A DNA stretch of 64,000 bases from an uncultured Alphaproteobacteria bacterium (GTDB lineage: Bacteria > Pseudomonadota > Alphaproteobacteria > UBA6615), in assembly GCA_943787445.1 (NCBI GenBank), contig CALSML010000021.1, positions 26,987 to 90,986 on the forward strand, read 5' to 3'. Positions 17,969 to 27,974 of this stretch are shown here, piece by piece; the stretch's first letter is position 1, and every line of letters begins with the position of its first letter. The translations under genes and the position numbers were made by a program. The notes beneath the pieces were generated by a model that saw nothing but the letters and a program-made list of their open reading frames with translations, was not told where the DNA came from and did not search any database.

Positions 17969-18496
17969 ATGCAACCGATCCTCACGCAACGTCTCATGCT
18001 GCGTCCTTTTGAACTTCAGGACGAGGAAGCCGCTTTCGCATTCTTCTGCGATCCCGACGTCATGCGGTATAGCCTTAACGGACCGCACAATTCACGCAAA
18101 CTAACTGAAGACTTCATCACCACGAACATGAACCGGCAGGGTCACAAAGGTTACTCGATTTGGGCTGTTGTTGAACGTGCCTCCAACGAAGTCATTGGTA
18201 TGTGTGGGTTGGCCGAATTCGGGCACGGACTTACCGGGATCGAACTCGCCTATCGCTTGCGAAAAGAATGTTGGAGCAGGGGCTACGGCAGCGAGGCTGC
18301 CATGGTATCGGTCGAATATCCATTTACCGAGATTCAATTGGATCGCCTGATTGCCGCGGTCGAACCAGCCAATGTTGCCTCTGTCCAGGTTCTTGAGAAA
18401 TGTGGCTTTGAACGGATCACCCGTCGCCCGATTGCCGGCAAGGATGCATTTCTGTTTAAACAGACACGCAACGACTGGTTGACCCGTCAGTTTTGA
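17969..18496 (+). CDS. GNAT-family N-acetyltransferase (RimJ/RimL-like)
   Basis: A 175-residue GNAT protein: LTQRLMLRPFELQDEEA at the N-terminus, ELAYRLRKECWSRGYGSEAA as the acetyl-CoA pyrophosphate-binding region, and NVASVQVLEKCGFERI as the final motif. It resembles enzymes that acetylate ribosomal protein N-termini or small amines. The long reading frame that precedes this ATG overlaps the SDR gene in antisense and is not coding. The gene is divergent from the SDR. Confidence 0.87.
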   Translation: MQPILTQRLMLRPFELQDEEAAFAFFCDPDVMRYSLNGPHNSRKLTEDFITTNMNRQGHKGYSIWAVVERASNEVIGMCGLAEFGHGLTGIELAYRLRKECWSRGYGSEAAMVSVEYPFTEIQLDRLIAAVEPANVASVQVLEKCGFERITRRPIAGKDAFLFKQTRNDWLTRQF

Positions 18497-18499
18497 CCT

Positions 18500-18991
18500 C
18501 TATGGCCTGAGCCATTGCGGACTATTTGTGACCAGTGCAAAACAGTGTTCCCCGCTGCCATGAAATCGCAAACGTGCATCTGTAACGATGGGACTATAGT
18601 CGGACCGATCGCGTCCTGAGCTGGGGCCCACTAACGCGAAAACTGCACAGAGTTCGTAACTCCGATGGGATATCAACCGAAATGCATAAGGTGATCCATT
18701 CTCCGGATCCGTAATGGAATTCATCCAACATCTGAAATCAGAGGAAACAGTCTGAATTTCGCTCCACCGAAGCAGAGCATTCATCGTGTCAGGCAGAGTC
18801 TTGTCGTTGAAATGCCATTAGCAATTAAAGGCCGAGACGATATTGCTGAGTTGCGCGACCCTTTGCGCATCCAGCCGTTTGTCTCGCATGGTGCCCGGAC
18901 CATCAATCATGGTAATTCCGATAGTGGCGAAGAACACCATACCGACAACCGCGACCATCAGGAGCCAATGGCCCAGAGGGTGTTTTCTCAT
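18500..18991 (-). pseudogene. Small membrane-anchored hypothetical protein with in-frame ochre stop
   Basis: One frame of 163 codons is interrupted by TAA at 18818-18820. Before it lies a signal anchor (LGHWLLMVAVVGMVFFATIGI) and DKRLDAQRVAQLSNIVSAFNC; after it follow WHFNDKTLPDTMNALL, SITDPENGSPYAFR and a Cys-containing YELCAVFAL. The pattern, an anchor and a helix then a DPE-G-PY strand motif, is common in uncharacterised proteins encoded next to DUF5671 genes. A Tyr would be expected at the stop (Cys-x-Trp). The stop of the next gene upstream lies 3 bp before this start, so they form an operon. Confidence 0.65.
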
Positions 18992-18994
18992 CCC

Positions 18995-19648
18995 TCAGTC
19001 CGTCACGTCGTCACGTGTGACCGCGCGCAGGTAATAAACAAAGACGGCGGCGGATATGACCCCCACAATCAATATTTTCAGCGCCACATTGACGGTCAGG
19101 GTCCCGTTAAGAAACTGACGAACAAGCGCGGCGAGATCTCCCAGAACCACCAGCGTCGCTATAAACAATGTCAGCCAGATGAGCCATTTGCGTATGCCAG
19201 AGGCGAGCTTTAAGGGATCACGTTCGACCTCTCGAGATATCTTCACTGTCATGAAGATATAGAGCGGAAATGCAACAACGAGTACCGAAACAGCGGCGCG
19301 AATTTTACGCTCGCTGCTCCCCGTCAACGCTGTTGGAAGAATCCCGGGAAGCTGATCAGGGAAATAGATATTCACCAGCTGGAACATCAGGGACCCAAAA
19401 TACTAGGCGCACAGATCAAGAGTTGAAAACAGGACCAGATTAAGAAACGCATCGCGAGCCGATACCGAATTGCGGGCCTTGGGGACCGGGACCGGAAACT
19501 CCATATCGGCAAATGCACTCAAAGCATCGGAAATTCGCTCTTCAGCCCATCCGGCTTCAGACGGGGCCCGTTCGATTTGCGCTTTGGACTGTCCCTTCAG
19601 GAGGCTGTCCCGAACAAACTGAACCAGTTCAGACGTGGAAGAAGTCAT
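18995..19648 (-). pseudogene. DUF5671-family membrane protein with in-frame amber stop
   Basis: A 217-codon frame with one TAG at 19403-19405. The N-terminal cytosolic part resembles a SHOCT/HTH-like segment (FVRDSLLKGQSKAQIERA, AGWAEERISDAL). The membrane part has about four helices: FLNLVLFSTLDLCA, VSVLVVAFPLYIFMTVKI, WLIWLTLFIATLVVLGDLAA and ILIVGVISAAVFVYYL. The stop lies before YFGSLMFQLVNIYFPD, where DUF5671 proteins usually have Tyr. The function of the family is unknown. Confidence 0.72.
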
Positions 19649-19720
19649 AATCGTTCACAATCCCGCAGTTGGTCCGGATATCACTGACTCCCACACGACC
19701 ATGGCGTGATTGTGACCGTT

Positions 19721-20755
19721 CTAGGCGACAGGGCCTTGCGCTGCTTTCCAGGCATCCATGCCTCCGGACAAATGGCACGTGTCGGTGAGTCCAGCGCCAA
19801 CCGCAGCCTCCACCGCCATGGCCGAGCGCTCTCCGAAGGCGCAATAGAAGACGATCTGACGACCGGAACTGCGCGCCAGCTCATACAGCAACCCGCCGGG
19901 GTGTATATTCTCATTCAGGTCGGGGTAGGGAGCATGAACCGAACCGGGAATTACACCTTCCTTCTCACGCTCGGAATCGTCCCGCAAATCGACAAGGATC
20001 AGTGATGGGTCACCGATCTTGGCGATGCCCTCACGACAGTTGATGGAAAGCCCCATTTGCTCCAGATCATCCTGGAGCAAACCAATCTTGAGATTGGCCG
20101 GCACTGCCACATCCATCATCTTCGGATTTGCCAGATTCAGATTGTTCATAATGTCTACATATTCGGCTTCCGATGAGACCTGCAGGCGGGGATTGCAGGC
20201 ACGCTCTTCGTCTACTGTGCTGACCGTATCGCCTTTGTAGTCATGCGCCGGATAGATCAGCGTGTCATCGGGGAGTTTGAGAAGTTTGTTGAAGATGGAG
20301 TCGTACTGTGCCGCCGGGTCACCGTTCTGAAAATCCGTCCGTCCGGTTCCTCGGATCAGCAGGGTGTCGCCGGTAAAAACCCGGTCATCGCTCAAGAAAC
20401 TGTAGGAATCATCCGTATGGCCCGGTGTGTAAATGACATCGAGTGCCAGACCCTCAATATCGATTTTGTCACCCTCGGTCACCCGCATGGACACAACATC
20501 AACCCCGCTCTGCTCGCCCATCACCGTGATGCATCTTGTCTGGTCACGCAGGGCCCCGAGGCCGGTGATGTGATCTGCATGAACGTGTGTGTCGACGGCC
20601 TTGATTAGTTTCAGATCAAGTTCTTCGAGAAGCTGCAGATATCGGTCAACCTTCTCAAGCACCGGATCAATGATCAGCGCCTCACCACCGGCTCGACTGG
20701 CGAGCAGATACGTGTAGGTGCTGGATTCGCCGTCGAAGAGCTGCCGAAAGATCAT
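19721..20755 (-). CDS. Persulfide dioxygenase (ETHE1-like) fused to rhodanese domain
   Basis: A 344-residue two-domain protein. The N-terminal MBL domain (residues 1-235) has THVHADH at 56-62 and GHTDDS, GDTLLI and YPAHDY motifs, as in glutathione persulfide dioxygenases that turn GSSH into sulfite. The C-terminal rhodanese domain ends with active-site loop CAFGERS (Cys near 306). Such fusions couple persulfide oxidation with sulfur transfer in sulfide detoxification. The start has AAGGAAC-like sequence upstream. It stands alone on this strand before the damaged DUF5671 pair. Confidence 0.92.
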   Translation of the reverse strand: MIFRQLFDGESSTYTYLLASRAGGEALIIDPVLEKVDRYLQLLEELDLKLIKAVDTHVHADHITGLGALRDQTRCITVMGEQSGVDVVSMRVTEGDKIDIEGLALDVIYTPGHTDDSYSFLSDDRVFTGDTLLIRGTGRTDFQNGDPAAQYDSIFNKLLKLPDDTLIYPAHDYKGDTVSTVDEERACNPRLQVSSEAEYVDIMNNLNLANPKMMDVAVPANLKIGLLQDDLEQMGLSINCREGIAKIGDPSLILVDLRDDSEREKEGVIPGSVHAPYPDLNENIHPGGLLYELARSSGRQIVFYCAFGERSAMAVEAAVGAGLTDTCHLSGGMDAWKAAQGPVA

Positions 20756-20838
20756 GGTTGTGAGTTCCTTGCATTCGAAGAATTCACACCAATCTTAAGT
20801 GAAATAGGCCTCAGATGTCAGACGAATTTTTCCGCGAC

Positions 20839-21744
20839 CTAGACTCCATAGAATTCAATCGCAGTGTCATGGAAAAACTTCCGGTTTTCCTCGGCCGTGC
20901 GTCCCGCAAGCACCTTTTTCTGAGTCGACGTGTAATCATCGAACGTCGTCCACATCGCTTCGACCGGAAAATTACTCCCGAAGAAACAGCGTTCTGCGCC
21001 AAACATGTCGAGCGCAGTATTTGCTGCAATATCCATCAGAGGCTCACTGAGTGTCCGGGTGAAGGTGTTCAAGCCGGAAACCTTGATGAATATATTCTCA
21101 CACGGCACCAGCACCTTGAGTGCGTCACGCCATTCGGCAACCGTCGAATCATCCGTAGCGGTCAGCATGCCGGCATGCACCAGGCAGATTTTCAGGCTCG
21201 ACACTTCTTTGGCCAGCATAGTCAGGTCGTCAAACTGTGATGCGAAACCCTGAAAATCAAAGGTCAGATTGTTGTCTGACAAAACCGAAAGGCCACGTCG
21301 AAAACTTGTCGACAGACAGAAATCATGTCGCCCGACGAAACGCCAGTACTCATTCGTCGGATGCCAGTACACCTGCTGACGGATGCCCCGCAGATTTGCA
21401 TGTTCACGGTGCCCGGCAATGATGACATCGAGATTGGGATCCGTCAGATCCGCATGCCCCACAATGCCTTGCGGAAACCCGTGCGCGTCTGCAATGGCTT
21501 GCAACCCGGTTGTTTCGTCGACCGGCCGAGCAAGATCGAAATTGGCCTGCACGTGAACGGACTTGACGACATTGTGGGTTGCGAAGTCGGCCTTGAGGTC
21601 CTCGACCTGATACTCGCGTTTAAGTGCTGACCAATCATCGCCAAAAATCATCGGGCGCATCGACTGATCCATCCAAGGATAGTTTTTCAGGTCCCAGAAA
21701 AGATGATGGTGGGAATCGACCACCGGACCGTCATAGAGCGGCAT
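20839..21744 (-). CDS. Amidohydrolase_2-family metal-dependent hydrolase
   Basis: A 301-residue TIM-barrel hydrolase of the amidohydrolase-2 group, which includes fuconolactonases and 2-pyrone-4,6-dicarboxylate lactonase. Landmarks are VDSHHHLFWDL at the N-terminus, SVHVQANFD, GIRQQVYWHP, LVHAG and CFFGSNFPVEA. It probably opens a lactone or hydrolyses a cyclic amide. ATG 21744 follows AGGAG with good spacing. It lies 27 bp downstream of the LLM oxidoreductase on the same strand, so the two probably act in one catabolic path. Confidence 0.88.
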   Translation of the reverse strand: MPLYDGPVVDSHHHLFWDLKNYPWMDQSMRPMIFGDDWSALKREYQVEDLKADFATHNVVKSVHVQANFDLARPVDETTGLQAIADAHGFPQGIVGHADLTDPNLDVIIAGHREHANLRGIRQQVYWHPTNEYWRFVGRHDFCLSTSFRRGLSVLSDNNLTFDFQGFASQFDDLTMLAKEVSSLKICLVHAGMLTATDDSTVAEWRDALKVLVPCENIFIKVSGLNTFTRTLSEPLMDIAANTALDMFGAERCFFGSNFPVEAMWTTFDDYTSTQKKVLAGRTAEENRKFFHDTAIEFYGV

Positions 21745-21770
21745 GAACAAACTCCTTGAGGGCGCCCTCG

Positions 21771-22868
21771 TTATTCACCGAGGGCCGCATTGACCTTGGG
21801 CATGACCTCGGTGGCCATGAGTTCCATTGAACGTCGGGCGAGGGGAACATCCACCCAATCATGGCCTGTATACATCAAGGTTCCGTATGGTCCCACCAAT
21901 TCACGATGCGCCAGAATCTGTTCGACCACAGCATCCACATCACCGGCGATGACCTGCGTGTCGAGCGAGTGCTGAACGGAAACTTCATCGTCCGCCTGAT
22001 CGGGGTGAGACTTGAACAGGGCCAGCCCCTGTGCCCCGCGTCCCCGTGCGATTTTCTTCATCAGATTGCTGAAATAGAACCCGTAAGGTCCGTCCTCACT
22101 GCGGGCATAACGAACGGCATCAGCCCCGTTATCACTCACCATGATGCTCTTGGCGACACGCCATTGAGACGGATCCTCGGGAAGGCCCGCATTCTGCTGC
22201 CCTTCGAGAAACTTGGGGATATGTGTTGCGACCCAGTGGTCCTGCACATAGTTCGAAGACACCCCGGTCCAGCCACGCTCCGCAGCAGCCGTGATACCTT
22301 TCGAATACGGGGCAAGCGCTGTGAATACGATTGGTGGATGAGGTAGCTGCAATGGCGTTTTGACAATACCCTGACCGATTTCAGGGTACAGGGTACGCTC
22401 GGTCGAGGTCCTGTAGTGCTTACCCTCAAGACTGTAAGGCGGCTCGCCACTCCAGATCGCCAGCACCTGATCGATCGCTTCGACCATCTTTTCGTTCTTG
22501 TCGAGATCAAGATTGCCGAAGACTTCAATATCGGATGGCAAACCACCCGGCCCAATTCCCATCAGGAAACGACCGTCGAGAAGGTGATCCATCATCGCGA
22601 CCTGGGCAGCGACATGCACCGGATGATAGCTCGGCATATTGATCACACCGCTCGCCAGTTTGATCTGCGATGTCTTATCGATCAGCGTCGCCAGAAACAC
22701 GAGACAGCTGGTGATCGGCTCGGCCAGATCAGTCATGTGCTCACCGACGAATGCCTCACAATAGCCAAGTTCGTCCGCCAGAATTACGGCTTCCTGGTCC
22801 TCCTTGAGGATTTCGCGATAGTCACGAGTAATCGGGTGTACCGGTTGAGTAAAAAATCCGAGCTTCAT
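21771..22868 (-). CDS. LLM-class flavin-dependent oxidoreductase
   Basis: A 365-residue luciferase-like monooxygenase: MKLGFFTQPVHP at the start, GEHMTDL, LASGVINMPSYHPVHVAAQ, LDGRFLMGIGPGGLPSD and an insertion with ALAPYSKGITAAAERGW. The start at 22868 is chosen because the first beta strand begins there and AGGAAC lies upstream; the longer frame adds 34 unsupported residues. It is operonic with the amidohydrolase. The substrate is unknown. Confidence 0.9.
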   Translation of the reverse strand: MKLGFFTQPVHPITRDYREILKEDQEAVILADELGYCEAFVGEHMTDLAEPITSCLVFLATLIDKTSQIKLASGVINMPSYHPVHVAAQVAMMDHLLDGRFLMGIGPGGLPSDIEVFGNLDLDKNEKMVEAIDQVLAIWSGEPPYSLEGKHYRTSTERTLYPEIGQGIVKTPLQLPHPPIVFTALAPYSKGITAAAERGWTGVSSNYVQDHWVATHIPKFLEGQQNAGLPEDPSQWRVAKSIMVSDNGADAVRYARSEDGPYGFYFSNLMKKIARGRGAQGLALFKSHPDQADDEVSVQHSLDTQVIAGDVDAVVEQILAHRELVGPYGTLMYTGHDWVDVPLARRSMELMATEVMPKVNAALGE

Positions 22869-23071
22869 GACTACGTTCCTGAGTAAGACATTCCGATGAA
22901 ATCCATTGAACCATATGTGCAACCACAGGTCGCCGGCGGAACCGGCAAAGAACCTGCGAACACAGTTCATCTATCCGTCGATCACCACTTAGGTATTTGC
23001 CCGACGCGAGACGATTGTGGCAAGGCTGAAAAATAGTAACCCAACGATTTGAGATACTTAGGAACCGTGAC

Positions 23072-24037
23072 ATGTTGAAATCGATCCTCGTCATCGCCGC
23101 CGTGCTGCTGCCGACCCAGGTCATGGCCGCGCCGGATATGAAATTTCTCGAATGGCTGGAAGGGGTACGTACCGAAGCGCGCGCCAACGGGATTAGCGAT
23201 TCGATTCTGGAACGCAGTCTCACGGGCATCGAACCCATCCCGCGCATCATCGAGTTGGACCGCATTCAACCCGAAAGTACGATCACATTTACCCAGTACA
23301 TCAAGCAGATCGTCAATGGGACGCGCGAAAAAATTGGCCGGGAAAAGCTCGAGGAACACCGCGAAATTCTCGAGCAGGTGGGACAGAAGTTCGGCGTCCA
23401 GCCTCGGTTCATCGTTGCCCTTTGGGGCATCGAAACCAATTTCGGCCAGTTCACCGGTGGTTTCCCCGTGGTCAGCGCACTCGCAACACTTGCTTATGAC
23501 GGCCGCCGCAGCGCCTATTTTCGTGGCGAACTGATGAAAGCATTGCAGATTCTCGAAGAGGGTCACATCGCACCCGAAGATATGAAAGGCAGCTGGGCCG
23601 GTGCCATGGGACAGAGCCAGTTCATGCCCTCCAGTTTTCTTGTCTATGCTCATGACCACAACGGGGATGGGGCCAAGGATATCTGGAATACCCTTGCAGA
23701 TGTTTTCGCTTCCGCGGCCAACTATCTCAAAGGTGTCGGCTGGAACGACGACCTGACATGGGGACGGGAAGTCCGGTTGCCGGCAGGTTTCGATATCTCT
23801 CTGGCCTCCCTCGACGTGGTCAAACTCATAGACGACTGGCAACAGCTGGGCATTCGACGTACCGATGGCACTGATCTGCCGTCACGCGATATTCCGGCTT
23901 CGATCATCCTCCCTGGTGGCCCCGGACAACCGGCCTTCATGATCTACGGGAACTACCGCGCCACATTGCGCTGGAATCGTTCACACTACTTTGCGACTGC
24001 GGTCGGTCTTCTCTCGGACCGAATCGCCTATCGGTAG
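23072..24037 (+). CDS. mltB: Membrane-bound lytic murein transglycosylase B family
   Basis: A 321-residue periplasmic enzyme cleaving peptidoglycan glycan strands with 1,6-anhydro product. A signal peptide covers residues 1-20 (cleavage around VMAA-PD). The catalytic Glu121 lies in WGIETNFG; GAMGQSQFMPSSF and a DHNGDGAKDIWNT EF-hand-like loop match the MltB fold. It is followed 15 bp later by rlpA and then dacC, forming a cell-wall remodelling operon. Confidence 0.93.
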   Translation: MLKSILVIAAVLLPTQVMAAPDMKFLEWLEGVRTEARANGISDSILERSLTGIEPIPRIIELDRIQPESTITFTQYIKQIVNGTREKIGREKLEEHREILEQVGQKFGVQPRFIVALWGIETNFGQFTGGFPVVSALATLAYDGRRSAYFRGELMKALQILEEGHIAPEDMKGSWAGAMGQSQFMPSSFLVYAHDHNGDGAKDIWNTLADVFASAANYLKGVGWNDDLTWGREVRLPAGFDISLASLDVVKLIDDWQQLGIRRTDGTDLPSRDIPASIILPGGPGQPAFMIYGNYRATLRWNRSHYFATAVGLLSDRIAYR

Positions 24038-24052
24038 GCTAGAACATCAGGG

Positions 24053-25042
24053 ATGTTCACAGCGATCGCAATGTCACCGGCCTTCTCACGACGCCCGCGC
24101 CCTTTGCAGGCTCTCACGCTCCTGATGATCGGCGCGTTTTTCCTTGTGGGCTGCGCCGAAACCGAGTTTCTCGTTCACACAGCCAAACAGATCCGGGGTG
24201 GCGGCAGCATTGCGACCGGGGACGGGCGCTATAAAGTCGGCTCGCCCTATCAGATCAAGAATGTCTGGTACTATCCCGCCGAAGATTATGAATATTCGGA
24301 AACGGGGATTGCGTCATGGTACGGACCGAATTTCCATGGCAAACAAACCGCGAATGGCGAGACCTACAACCAGAACGATCTGACGGCTGCCCACCGCACC
24401 CTCCCAATGCCGAGCGCCGTGCGGGTCACCAATCTTGAAAACGGACGTTCAATCGTTCTTCGTATCAATGATCGGGGGCCTTTCGCCCGTGGCCGGATCA
24501 TCGATGTCTCTCGTCAGGGGGCACAATTGCTCGGTTTTCAGAAGCAGGGCGTTGCAAAAGTCCGCGTGGATATCCTCCCGGACGAAAGTCGTCAACTCAA
24601 GGTCGCGGCAATCAATGGAAGTTCACAGCAGATACCTGTGAGTGCATCTCCGCGTGAAGCCGTGGTTTCCAGGCCGTTGCCTGCTGCACAAGGACAACCC
24701 GCATCAACCGCGGCTGCAACGCCTCCGGCTCAGGCTCCGATCCGCGCCGAGAGCCTACCGCCTGTTACCGAACCCTCTCTCTCAACAGAGGTTGAAGTGC
24801 TGCCGGTATCTCCCACTGGAATCTATGTCCAGGCCGGAGCGTTCTCGCGTCTGGAAAATGCACTTCGCATGCGGGATCAGATTTACAGCATGGGCCCCAC
24901 CCAGATCAGCCGGTTTGCCGTTTCAGGAACCGAGATTTATCGCGTTCGGATTGGCCCGTTGGAGACAGTTGATATCGCCGACTCAACACTGACGCAGGTG
25001 CTCGGTGCGGGCGTAAGTGAAGCACAGCTCATTGTTGAATAG
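24053..25042 (+). CDS. rlpA: RlpA-type septal lytic transglycosylase lipoprotein with SPOR domain
   Basis: A 329-residue lipoprotein. The signal ends in lipobox LVGC (Cys about 34). The double-psi beta-barrel domain (GIASWYGPNFHGKQTANGE, then NDRGPFARGRIIDVS) cleaves denuded glycan strands. A Pro/Ala-rich linker leads to a C-terminal SPOR domain (GIYVQAGAFSRLENA) that binds septal peptidoglycan. It sits between mltB and dacC, 12 bp before the latter. The family's role is in late cell division. Confidence 0.92.
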   Translation: MFTAIAMSPAFSRRPRPLQALTLLMIGAFFLVGCAETEFLVHTAKQIRGGGSIATGDGRYKVGSPYQIKNVWYYPAEDYEYSETGIASWYGPNFHGKQTANGETYNQNDLTAAHRTLPMPSAVRVTNLENGRSIVLRINDRGPFARGRIIDVSRQGAQLLGFQKQGVAKVRVDILPDESRQLKVAAINGSSQQIPVSASPREAVVSRPLPAAQGQPASTAAATPPAQAPIRAESLPPVTEPSLSTEVEVLPVSPTGIYVQAGAFSRLENALRMRDQIYSMGPTQISRFAVSGTEIYRVRIGPLETVDIADSTLTQVLGAGVSEAQLIVE

Positions 25043-25054
25043 GGCGAACAACCA

Positions 25055-26233
25055 ATGGCGCAATTAATGCGAAAACTTTTTGGTTCCGGTGCTGTTGCGC
25101 TGGCACTGCTGTTTGCTGGCGTTGCATCCGCAGCACCACCATCCTTTCAGACCACGGCCAAGCAGGCCATCCTGATGGACTTTGACACCGGTGCCGTGCT
25201 TTACGCGAAAAACGCGGACACCCCGATGTTTCCGGCGTCCATGACTAAGATCATGACCTCGATCATGGTGTTTGATGAATTACGAGCCGGCCGCCTGCAA
25301 CTCGACAGCACCTTCCGGGTTTCTGAAAACGCTTGGCGCAAGGGCGGCTCCAAGATGTTCGTCCGGGTGAAAGACGACATCAAGGTCGAGGATCTGCTGC
25401 GCGGGATCATCGTGCAATCGGGCAATGATGCGTCGATCGTGGTGGCCGAAGGTCTGGCTGGCAGCGACGAGACCTTCGGTGACCAGATGACCGAACGGGC
25501 CCGAGAGATCGGCCTGCAGGATACGGTCTTTCGCAACGCCACTGGCTGGCCGGATCCCGATCATGTGACGTCGGCCCGGGATCTCGCGAAACTGGCGGCA
25601 TATTTGATCCGGGAATACCCGGACTTCTATAGCTATTATTCCGAGAAAGAATTCACCTACGGCAAGAGCCTCGACGGCAAACCAATCACCCAGGGTAATC
25701 GTAACCCGTTACTCTACAAGAGCGTGGGGGCCGATGGCCTCAAGACCGGGCACACCGAAGCTTCCGGGTTCGGACTGACTGCCTCTGCGATCCGGGGGGA
25801 CCGGCGCCTTGTGATGGTCATCAACGGCCTGAACAGTGTGCGGGCCCGAAGCTCGGAATCCGAGCGGTTGATCAATTGGGGCTTCCAGGTCTTTGACAAC
25901 TATCCGCTCTTTCAGGCCGGCGAAACGGTTGAAAACGCCAAGGTCTGGCTGGGGGATGCAGGCACGGTACCACTGGTCATCGAGGACGAGCTCACCATCA
26001 CCTTTCCCAAATCCGCGCGACGGAACATGAAGGTCAAAGTCATCTATGACAGCCCGATCCCGGCACCGTTTGACGCCGGGATGCAGGTTGCACGGCTGGA
26101 AGTTACAGCACCGGATATCGAGCCCATCATACGACCGCTCAAGACCTCTCAATCCGTCGGTCAGCTGGCATTTTTCGGGCGCATCACGAGCGCCATCAAT
26201 TTCATCATATTTGGCGCATCATCGGGCAGTTGA
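25055..26233 (+). CDS. dacC: D-alanyl-D-alanine carboxypeptidase (PBP5/6 type)
   Basis: A 392-residue penicillin-binding protein that removes the terminal D-Ala of pentapeptides. The signal peptide ends near residue 26. Active-site motifs are Ser62-x-x-Lys65 (ASMTK), Ser122-Gly-Asn124 and Lys230-Thr-Gly232. A PBP5_C domain follows, and a hydrophobic or amphipathic C-terminal helix (GQLAFFGRITSAINFIIFG) anchors it to the membrane. It is the last gene of the mltB-rlpA-dacC group and precedes tmk. Confidence 0.94.
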   Translation: MAQLMRKLFGSGAVALALLFAGVASAAPPSFQTTAKQAILMDFDTGAVLYAKNADTPMFPASMTKIMTSIMVFDELRAGRLQLDSTFRVSENAWRKGGSKMFVRVKDDIKVEDLLRGIIVQSGNDASIVVAEGLAGSDETFGDQMTERAREIGLQDTVFRNATGWPDPDHVTSARDLAKLAAYLIREYPDFYSYYSEKEFTYGKSLDGKPITQGNRNPLLYKSVGADGLKTGHTEASGFGLTASAIRGDRRLVMVINGLNSVRARSSESERLINWGFQVFDNYPLFQAGETVENAKVWLGDAGTVPLVIEDELTITFPKSARRNMKVKVIYDSPIPAPFDAGMQVARLEVTAPDIEPIIRPLKTSQSVGQLAFFGRITSAINFIIFGASSGS

Positions 26234-26264
26234 CGGCCCGTATCCGGCGTGTGACACCTGCCAC

Positions 26265-26921
26265 ATGACAGCAGAACCCCGCAGCGGCAAATTCATCACG
26301 TTCGAAGGCGGTGAGGGAACCGGCAAAACTACGCAAATCGCACGGCTCGCCGACTATCTCCGCGCCGAAGGTCACGATGTGATTACGACCCGTGAGCCTG
26401 GCGGCGCCGCAGGCGCGGATTCCATTCGGTCACTGCTTGTGTCCGGCGCAACGGACAAGTGGGACCCGTTGAGCGAATGTTTGCTGCTCTTCGCCGCACG
26501 ACGGGAACATCTGAACAAAACGATCTGGCCGGCAATAACGCAAGGAGCCTGGGTCCTGTGCGATCGTTTTGCCGATTCGACGTTCGCTTATCAGGGATAC
26601 GGCCACAATGTTCCAATCCCATTTATCGAGCAGCTCTACGATGCGGTCGTGGGGGACTTCGCACCGGATCTGACCCTGATGCTTGATATTGACGTGGAAG
26701 TCGGACTTGGGCGGGCAAACACCCGCAATGCCGACAATGCCAGCCGTGAAGACCGCTTCGAACGGATGGATTTGTCCTTCCACGAGCGTCTGCGGCAGGG
26801 GTTTCTTGAAATCGCCCGCAACGCGCCCGAACGGTGTGCCGTGATTGATGCAGACCATGACCCCGACATCGTTAGCGATATCATCCGGGCCATGGTCAAC
26901 ACGCGATTGCTGGCAGCATGA
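26265..26921 (+). CDS. tmk: Thymidylate kinase
   Basis: A 218-residue cytoplasmic enzyme phosphorylating dTMP to dTDP. The P-loop FEGGEGTGKTT is at about residues 13-23, the DR(Y/F) motif appears as CDRFADSTFAYQG, and the LID region is NADNASREDRFERM. The ATG at 26265 gives the usual length. Its TGA overlaps the holB ATG. It heads the conserved alphaproteobacterial tmk-holB-metG-tatD block. Confidence 0.95.
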   Translation: MTAEPRSGKFITFEGGEGTGKTTQIARLADYLRAEGHDVITTREPGGAAGADSIRSLLVSGATDKWDPLSECLLLFAARREHLNKTIWPAITQGAWVLCDRFADSTFAYQGYGHNVPIPFIEQLYDAVVGDFAPDLTLMLDIDVEVGLGRANTRNADNASREDRFERMDLSFHERLRQGFLEIARNAPERCAVIDADHDPDIVSDIIRAMVNTRLLAA

Positions 26922-27949
26922 GTGACGAACTGATCGGTGCGATCGAGGCACCGCGCCTCGAAACCGGCCCGGTTCTCGGGCATGACGCAGCAGCACGAAC
27001 TATGGTAGATGCCCTGCAGGGCGGGCGTCTGGCACATGCCTGGCTGATATCCGGGCCGAAAGGGATCGGAAAGTCCACTCTCGCCTGGCGTTTCGCACGC
27101 CGTGTTCTCGCTGCCGAGGACGCAGCCATTCAGGATCACGGGATCGAGACCGATCCGGATCACCCTGATATTCGGAAGATCATGGCGGGTTCTCATCCTG
27201 ATTGTCGGTTGGTGCGACGCAGCCTTACCAAAAAGTCGCCCTATCGCTTCCGCACCGAGATTTCTGTTGAGGATGTGCGGGAGGCCAGCACTTTCCTGCA
27301 CCATACGGCGGGACAAAGTGCGTGGCGGTGCCTGATTGTCGATGCCGCCGACGAAATGAACACGAATGCGCAGAACGCGCTGCTCAAGGTGCTCGAAGAA
27401 CCGCCGGCACGCACCCTGATCCTGCTGATTGCGCACGCCCCGTCGCGTCTGCTCCCGACCATCCGGTCGAGATGCCGTTCACTGACCCTGCGGGCGCTGA
27501 CCAATCCTCAGGTTGTGGAGATTCTCGCACGCAAGAACAGCGGTTTGAGCGAAGCGGACTTGCAGATCATTTCAGATATTTCGGATGGCTCACCTGGACG
27601 AGCACTCGAGCTGGCACAGGCCGGTGGTCTGGAGCTTTACCACCAGCTGATGGAACTGGTGGAACCACTGCCCCGCATCGACACAGAACGTCTCCATGCC
27701 GCCTCCGACAGGTTCGGTGGTGCATCAGGCGAGGCCGGGTATCGAACATTTCTGGAAATTCTGAAGTGGTGGCTGTTGCGCCATATCCGCGAAGGTGCGA
27801 CATCACGCGGGCAGGGAGCCCTTGAGCCGTGGCTGAAGGCGTGGGAAAAAATCGACGAACTTGCCAGCCGGGCCGACAGTGTGAACCTCGACCGGAAACA
27901 GGTTGTTCTCAACACGTTTATTGAACTATCTGCTGCCGCACAAGGATAG
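26918..27949 (+). CDS. holB: DNA polymerase III subunit delta'
   Basis: A 343-residue AAA+ clamp-loader subunit. Walker A is GPKGIGKST near residue 47, the sensor/Walker-B region is RCLIVDAADEMNTNAQNALLKVLEEPP, and SRC-type IRSRCRSL follows. The typical zinc-finger cysteines of gamma are lacking, as normal in alphaproteobacterial delta'. It overlaps tmk by 4 bp (ATGA) and ends with TAG. Confidence 0.93.
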   Translation: MSDELIGAIEAPRLETGPVLGHDAAARTMVDALQGGRLAHAWLISGPKGIGKSTLAWRFARRVLAAEDAAIQDHGIETDPDHPDIRKIMAGSHPDCRLVRRSLTKKSPYRFRTEISVEDVREASTFLHHTAGQSAWRCLIVDAADEMNTNAQNALLKVLEEPPARTLILLIAHAPSRLLPTIRSRCRSLTLRALTNPQVVEILARKNSGLSEADLQIISDISDGSPGRALELAQAGGLELYHQLMELVEPLPRIDTERLHAASDRFGGASGEAGYRTFLEILKWWLLRHIREGATSRGQGALEPWLKAWEKIDELASRADSVNLDRKQVVLNTFIELSAAAQG

Positions 27950-27974
27950 CATTCGCCATGGATACCGTTTTGAG